In this document: one piece after another, positions 59,760 through 64,000 of the stretch
Layout: the number at the start of each line of letters is the position of its first letter
Position numbering within the stretch: the stretch's first letter is position 1
Origin: Natronorubrum aibiense
Lineage (GTDB): Archaea > Halobacteriota > Halobacteria > Halobacteriales > Natrialbaceae
Direction: 5' to 3'
Assembly (NCBI RefSeq): GCF_009392895.1
Contig: NZ_CP045488.1
Span: forward strand, 496,001-560,000
DNA length: 64,000 nucleotides
The notes under the pieces: model-generated
Seen by the model: only the letters and a program-made list of their open reading frames with translations
Databases searched by the model: none
Told to the model about the DNA's origin: nothing
Made by a program: the position numbers and the translations under genes

Positions 59760-60746
59760 TCAGTCCGCGAGTTCTTCGTCCGGAATGGATCGCGTCTCCT
59801 CGGCAGTTGCCTGTCGCGACTGGATCTTCCCGACCAGTACGGCCCCGATGTAGATCGCGACGGCGACGAGGACGATCGTCCCACCGGCCGTCGCCTCGTA
59901 CTGGTACGACAGCGTGATCCCGACGAGCACCGCGATCTGTGCCAGGACGACGGAGGCCAACAGCGCCTCTCTGAAGCTTCGGGCGAACTGCGCAGCGCCG
60001 GCGACCGGGACGACGAGCATCGCAGCGACGAGGATCACGCCCATGATCTGCATCGCCCCGACGACGACCATCGCGGTGAGCATCGACATCACCCGGTTGT
60101 ACCAGGGGACGCGGAGCCCGGCGACTCGAGCAGCCGTCTCGTCGAACGTTACGTACAGGAGCTGTTTGTAGGTGAGCGAGACGACCAGCGTGACGACCAC
60201 GAACAGGACGACCAGGATGATCACGTTCTCCCGCGAGACCGTCGCGAGGTTTCCAAACAGATACTGGTTGATCCCGACCGCAAGCCCGCCGGTGTTAATG
60301 CTGATCAGCACGGCTCCGAGGGCGAACCCAGTCGAGAGGACGATCGCCATCGAGACGTCGTTGTAGGCGTCTGTCACCTCCGAAATCAGCTCGATCGCGA
60401 GCGCGGCGATCATCGCCACGACGACGGCCGTAATATACGGCGAGATGCCGGTCCCGAACGCCGCGTTGACGAACAACCCGACTGCGACGCCGGCGAAGGC
60501 GGTGTGGGCGAGGGCGTCGCCGATGAGCGCGAGCTGGCGGTGAACCAGAAAGGTGCCGATCAGCGGGGCCATCACGGCGATGAGGCCACCGACGAGGAAC
60601 GCGTGGTGCATGAACACGTAGTCGAGCATCCCGATGCCGAACGTCTCGCCGATCCAGCCGAGTCCGTCGCTCCAGCGCTGGATCAGCCAGTCGAGCGCGT
60701 CGTAGAGGACGCCGAACACGACGACGGCGAGTAATGCAGCGCTCAT
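59760..60746 (-). CDS. znuB: Zinc/manganese ABC transporter permease
   Basis: A 328-residue membrane permease of the metal ABC-3 family. It has about nine helices, including FMHHAFLVGGLIAVMAPLIG, FLVHRQLALIGDALAHTAFA and AVGLFVNAAFGTGISPYITA, with the family motif LIGDALAHTAFAGVAVG. The C-terminus is cytoplasmic (QATAEETRSIPDEELAD). Its start overlaps the stop of the ATPase gene by 4 nt. Zinc is inferred from the substrate-binding protein; manganese is possible. Confidence 0.9.
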   Translation of the reverse strand: MSAALLAVVVFGVLYDALDWLIQRWSDGLGWIGETFGIGMLDYVFMHHAFLVGGLIAVMAPLIGTFLVHRQLALIGDALAHTAFAGVAVGLFVNAAFGTGISPYITAVVVAMIAALAIELISEVTDAYNDVSMAIVLSTGFALGAVLISINTGGLAVGINQYLFGNLATVSRENVIILVVLFVVVTLVVSLTYKQLLYVTFDETAARVAGLRVPWYNRVMSMLTAMVVVGAMQIMGVILVAAMLVVPVAGAAQFARSFREALLASVVLAQIAVLVGITLSYQYEATAGGTIVLVAVAIYIGAVLVGKIQSRQATAEETRSIPDEELAD

Positions 60747-61525
60747 GACGTCACCACCCCATCATCACGACGAACGTTCGTCCCGTAAGCGCGGTCGAGC
60801 GCGTCGCTGTTTGCGAACGCCACCGGGTCGCCGTCGAAGTAGAGCTCTCGATTGAGACAGATCACGCGCGAGGTGTGCTCGAGAACGGCCCCGATATCGT
60901 GTTCGACCAGCAGGATGGTCATCCCGTCGTCGTTGAGATCCGTGAGCAGGTCGAAGAAGGCATCGACGGACTCCGCGTCGACGCCGACCGTCGGCTCGTC
61001 GAGCACGAGCAGTTCGGCCTCACCGGCGAGTGCGCGGGCGATGTACGCGCGCTGGCGCTGGCCACCGGACAGCTGCGTGATCTTCCGATCGGCGAGATGG
61101 TCGATGCCAACGGTTCGAAGCGCCTGCTGGGCCCGGTCGCGGTCGTCGCTCGAGACGCGGCCAAAGCCCGCGTGGGGAAACCGCCCCATCAGGACGACTT
61201 CTGCGACGGTGATCGGCATTCGTTTCGTGTTCTCGGTGACATCTTGGGCAACGTAGCCTACTTTTTCGCGCTCGGCGAACGCACTCGCAGAGTGGCCGAG
61301 CAATTCGATCCGGCCCTCGTCGGGATCGTGCAAGCCAAGGAGCAGTCGCAACAGCGTACTCTTTCCGGAGCCGTTCGGGCCGATAATTCCGGCGTACTCG
61401 CCGCGCTCGACGGTCAGGGAGATGTCCTCGAGGACGGAATTCGCCGTGTAGCCGAACGAAACGTCGTCGACTGCGACGACGCGGTCAGTGCGGTCGGTGC
61501 GATCGTCGGTTTGGGGTTGTGTCAT
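60743..61525 (-). CDS. znuC: Zinc/manganese ABC transporter ATPase
   Basis: A 260-residue ABC ATPase from Met at 61525 (MTQPQTDDRTDRTDRVVAVD). Walker A is GPNGSGKSTLLR, Q-loop YVAQDVTENTK, signature LSGGQRQRAYIARAL, Walker B LLVLDEPTVGVD and switch His in VEHDIGAVLEH. It powers import through the permease. The start is 7 nt after the stop of the substrate-binding protein gene, and its stop overlaps the permease start. An upstream Met in the same frame adds a non-family Arg/Ser-rich extension over the previous gene. Confidence 0.93.
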   Translation of the reverse strand: MTQPQTDDRTDRTDRVVAVDDVSFGYTANSVLEDISLTVERGEYAGIIGPNGSGKSTLLRLLLGLHDPDEGRIELLGHSASAFAEREKVGYVAQDVTENTKRMPITVAEVVLMGRFPHAGFGRVSSDDRDRAQQALRTVGIDHLADRKITQLSGGQRQRAYIARALAGEAELLVLDEPTVGVDAESVDAFFDLLTDLNDDGMTILLVEHDIGAVLEHTSRVICLNRELYFDGDPVAFANSDALDRAYGTNVRRDDGVVTS

Positions 61526-61532
61526 GGGTAGC

Positions 61533-62558
61533 TTACGGCTCGAAGTTCCGGCCGTAGTCCGCGAACGAGACCTCTTCGGGCGACGTGACATCCGCGAGCA
61601 GGCGGAAGGTAGGCATGTTGACGTTGCGCGCGATATCGAAGTAGCCCCAGCCACGCTCGTGCCACGACTCGGCCGTGCCGGCGTACGGCGTCACCGGATA
61701 GTAGGCCTCGACATCCGTCTGCTCGAGCAGTTGTCGTGCGGGCCGAATCGGTTCGAAGACCGCAGCTCCGATGTGGCGGATGCCGTTGTCCGCAATCGTC
61801 TCCTGTGCCCGTTGCATGTCCGCCGGGCGCACGTCGTCGTTGGCCGCGAGGTTGACGACGAGCGGTTCGATCGTCACGTCGTAACGTCGGGCAACGTACT
61901 CGAAGGCGTTGTGTGCGGCCAGAAAGAGGACGTCGCGGTCGGCCGCATCGAAGATCGTCCGCCACTCCTCGTCGATGGCCTCGAGTTCCGAGTTGAGGTC
62001 AGCAGCATGCTGGGCGAACGTGTCCTCGTGATCCGGCGCGATTTCCGTCAGTCCGTCGGCGATGTTGTCGACCGACGTCATCGCCAGTTCGGGATCGAGC
62101 CAGAAGTGCGGGTCCTTTGCATCCCCGACCGCCTCCTCGTCGGTCAGCGTGTCGGCGAGGTCGACCAGATTGACGCCTTCGCGGACGTTGATCAGACTCG
62201 TTTCCTGCGTCTCGGTCTGGACGGTATCGATCGCTCGGTCGGCCCACGGCTGGAAGTCGGGACCGACGTGGATGAACGCGTCCGCGTCGGTGATATCGCG
62301 CTGAATCGACGGGTCGGGCTCCCATCCGTGGCCGTGCATTCCCGTGGGAACGAGGTTCTCGACCGAAACGGGCGTCTCCGCGGCGATCCGTCTCGCGAAG
62401 TCGTAGAACGTAAAGAAGGATGCAACGGCGACGGGCCCGCCACCGTCCTCGTTCGAACTGCCGAGACAACCAGCCAGTCCGGCGACCGCAGAGCCGCCGA
62501 CTGCCGACACGACGTGTCGACGCGACCATCGGCCGTTGCGGAATCGAGTATCGCTCAT
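61533..62558 (-). CDS. znuA: Zinc/manganese-binding lipoprotein (ZnuA type)
   Basis: A 341-residue substrate-binding protein. The signal RRHVVSAVGGSAVAGLAGC is a Tat lipoprotein signal. The ZnuA/TroA fold has metal ligands in HGHGWEPDPS (first His), a His in DPHFWLDPE, His in FLAAHNAFEYV, and Asp/Glu near the C-terminus. It lacks the long His-rich loop of bacterial ZnuA. It heads the znuA-znuC-znuB operon on the minus strand; the promoter and inverted repeats are upstream. Confidence 0.92.
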   Translation of the reverse strand: MSDTRFRNGRWSRRHVVSAVGGSAVAGLAGCLGSSNEDGGGPVAVASFFTFYDFARRIAAETPVSVENLVPTGMHGHGWEPDPSIQRDITDADAFIHVGPDFQPWADRAIDTVQTETQETSLINVREGVNLVDLADTLTDEEAVGDAKDPHFWLDPELAMTSVDNIADGLTEIAPDHEDTFAQHAADLNSELEAIDEEWRTIFDAADRDVLFLAAHNAFEYVARRYDVTIEPLVVNLAANDDVRPADMQRAQETIADNGIRHIGAAVFEPIRPARQLLEQTDVEAYYPVTPYAGTAESWHERGWGYFDIARNVNMPTFRLLADVTSPEEVSFADYGRNFEP

Positions 62559-62583
62559 GCTACGAGAGACTGATTCGCCAACA

Positions 62584-62632
62584 TATATAATTAACTAACT
62601 CAAATAGATGGTTTAGTTATGTCTAATTTAGA
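62584..62632 (-). promoter_or_regulatory. znu operon promoter with inverted repeats
   Basis: TATATA (62584-62589) lies 26-31 bases upstream of the znuA ATG, predicting a leaderless transcript. Next to it is the inverted repeat TAACTAA (62592-62598) and TTAGTTA (62613-62619), then the palindrome TCTAA-t-TTAGA (62622-62632). This position upstream of the TATA box fits an operator or activator site for a metal-responsive regulator of the DtxR/SirR type, which is an inference. Confidence 0.5.
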
Positions 62633-62910
62633 TTGGCTTCGAGGATGATGGATTGCGGTCAGCAACCGACCGAGCCACTGTGGGAGGGTAGAACGCACTC
62701 GAGAGAGGGAACAATGCTCCACTTGAGCGGTACTGACGCAAGTCGCCGTCGGCGAACTCACGGACGAATTCAGTCCCGTATTTAGATGGGACTAATTTGG
62801 AGAGCTAGTTCAGAGAAGGATATGTTCACCTCGGCGGAAACGGTTCGATCGCTCTCGAGTGGCGACGTTCGTCGAGACTCGGAGTCGGCCTCGATCGGAG
62901 GCGCGTGACG
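62633..62910. other. Spacer between the znu promoter and the AhpD-like gene
   Basis: No gene or clear regulatory signal was seen. Open frames on both strands are shadows or carry no family features. Confidence 0.5.
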
Positions 62911-63504
62911 CTACCGACCGAGCGTGTGGAACTCGTCGTTCGGCCGCATCTCCGCAAACATCGCGAGTCGGTTGCTCAGGTTGTAAAAGGCCGTGACGGC
63001 CGCGATATCCCAGATCGCCTCCTCGCTGAAGCCAGCCTCGCGCAGCGCCTCGAGGTCGTCCGGTTCGACCTCGGTCGGGTTCTCGGTCAGAGTCACGGCC
63101 ACGTCGAGCATCGTCCGGTGGGCGTCGTTGATATCCGCCGTCCGGTAGTTGGCGACCAGCTGATCTGCAAGTAAGGGGTCGTCGGCGTAGATCCGGACGA
63201 GCGCCCCGTGGGCCACGTTACAGTAGTAACAGTGATTGACACCGGAAACGGCGACGACGATCATCTCGATCTCCTCGCGCTCTAAGGCGGCGTCCTCGAC
63301 GAGGGCGTCGTGATACTGGAAGAAAGCGCGGAAGTGAGAGGGCTTGTATGCCATCGCCGAGAACACGTTCGGCGTGAAGCCGGCGCGCTCGGTCTCGGAT
63401 TCGATTCGCTCCTGCAGATCGTCCGGAAGGTCGTCGAACGCCGGGACGGGGAATCGGGCCATCGCATCATCGCCGAGTTTCGGGTCGGTGTCGGAGTTAC
63501 TCAT
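62911..63504 (-). CDS. AhpD/carboxymuconolactone-decarboxylase-like peroxidase-related protein
   Basis: A 197-residue protein of the AhpD-like superfamily. The active-site CxxC with the proton-relay His is present in NHCYYCNVAHGALVRIYADD. Other family pieces are RAFFQYHDALVEDAALEREE and RTMLDVAVTLTENPTEVEPD, and the C-terminal WDIAAVTAFYNLSNRLAMFA. Such proteins reduce peroxides or serve as thiol redox partners. It is monocistronic here; a DUF123 gene lies 45 nt upstream on the same strand. Confidence 0.88.
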   Translation of the reverse strand: MSNSDTDPKLGDDAMARFPVPAFDDLPDDLQERIESETERAGFTPNVFSAMAYKPSHFRAFFQYHDALVEDAALEREEIEMIVVAVSGVNHCYYCNVAHGALVRIYADDPLLADQLVANYRTADINDAHRTMLDVAVTLTENPTEVEPDDLEALREAGFSEEAIWDIAAVTAFYNLSNRLAMFAEMRPNDEFHTLGR

Positions 63505-63548
63505 GGCTACCGATTCACACGCATCCGTAATAACTCAGGGGCTCGAGT

Positions 63549-63965
63549 TCACTGCTCGTCGTCGACGACGCCACCGGCATCGACTGCCGCCTCGAGGACG
63601 GTCGCTTCGCTCGACGTCTCGAGCAGATGGGCCACGCAGTCACAGTCCGACGCCCCGAAGTCGGGGACGGGGTCGCCGGGGAGCGAGGCTGCTAGTTCAC
63701 ACTCCCGGTCGGCGTCGGGGAACGTGATCACGCGCTCGAGGGTCGTCTCCGGGTGGCCGAGCAGGTAGTCGATGTGCCAGTGGCGCGTCGCTCGCTCGCC
63801 GGCGGCGAGTTCGCGGTGGCGGTCGACGCGTGCGAACCCGCCCGGGCCGAACGCGCTGCCGACGTACGCGTAGGTTCCGGCGGTGAACTCGCGAGCGCCC
63901 AGCGCGCCGACGTCGATGCTCGTCGCTCGAGCGACGTCGACGACGAGAACGTAGGTTCCGCCCAT
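63549..63965 (-). CDS. DUF123/GIY-YIG-like nuclease-fold protein
   Basis: A 138-residue protein of the DUF123 family, related to GIY-YIG nucleases. GTYVLVVDVARATSIDVGAL, AREFTAGTYAYVGSAFGPGG (GTYAYVGSA replaces GIY-YIG), RHWHIDYLLGHPETTLERVI and CDCVAHLLET are typical. Catalytic Arg, His and Glu of this fold appear conserved. The natural substrate is unknown; roles in DNA repair have been proposed for similar proteins. Start at 63965 gives MGGTYVL. Confidence 0.85.
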   Translation of the reverse strand: MGGTYVLVVDVARATSIDVGALGAREFTAGTYAYVGSAFGPGGFARVDRHRELAAGERATRHWHIDYLLGHPETTLERVITFPDADRECELAASLPGDPVPDFGASDCDCVAHLLETSSEATVLEAAVDAGGVVDDEQ

Positions 63966-64000
63966 ACGGAACGTCGACAGCGAGGCGACAAAAACGGGCG

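Overview
The window is chromosomal DNA from an extremely halophilic archaeon (class Halobacteria). The evidence is the high GC content, the density of CTCGAG, acidic proteins, leaderless starts behind TATA boxes, archaeal translation genes (S24e, S27ae, S10, EF-1alpha, a Kae1-Bud32 fusion), Tat lipoproteins, a halocyanin and many haloarchaea-only small families. The style suggests the Natrinema/Haloterrigena/Natrialba branch, but this is an inference from composition and gene types.

Layout. 1-3.4 kb: Kae1-Bud32 (cut by the window edge), S27ae, S24e, a beta-propeller protein and a small unknown. 3.4-11.1 kb: an AT-richer accessory tract ending beside tRNA-Ala(CGC). It is full of damage: a PhiH1-repressor-like gene with a slip deletion, a DUF7344 gene frameshifted before its membrane part, a headless twice-frameshifted orc1/cdc6, a receiver with Glu at the phosphorylation site, a run of 14 C, two related hairpins, and several tiny zinc-ribbon genes. 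11.2-18.6 kb: core genes (rhomboid, S10, EF-1alpha, homoserine dehydrogenase with its ACT partner, NifU-like, LVIVD surface protein, ROK sugar kinase). 18.7-20.2 kb: two paralogous Usp genes with an IS200/IS605-like relic between them. 20.3-31.5 kb: metabolic genes (SDR, DUF2071, MOSC, YqcI/YcgG, isochorismatase, frameshifted coaD, Usp, geranylgeranyl-reductase-like, NrfD, a TIM-like protein, PRC-barrel, class V aminotransferase, SlyD-like FKBP). 31.5-33.4 kb: halocyanin plus sulfite oxidase. 33.7-44.2 kb: membrane protein, second class V enzyme, double-domain Usp, sensor kinase, UvrA, small unknowns, CBS protein.

44.3-51.3 kb holds the most interesting system: three translationally coupled genes that look like an archaeal AddAB-type helicase-nuclease. 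The AddB equivalent is split into a helicase-fold protein without Walker A and an iron-sulfur nuclease-fold protein whose catalytic residues look degenerate. The AddA equivalent has intact helicase motifs and its own iron-sulfur nuclease domain. 51.3-64 kb: NUDIX hydrolase, a 41-residue membrane microprotein, quinone oxidoreductase, ProS, a structured leader-like element, a leaderless glutamate synthase, a zinc/manganese ABC transporter operon with inverted repeats over its promoter, an AhpD-like protein and a DUF123 GIY-YIG protein.

No rRNA, CRISPR array or intact transposase was found. Family names come from recognition of the translated sequence without database searches.
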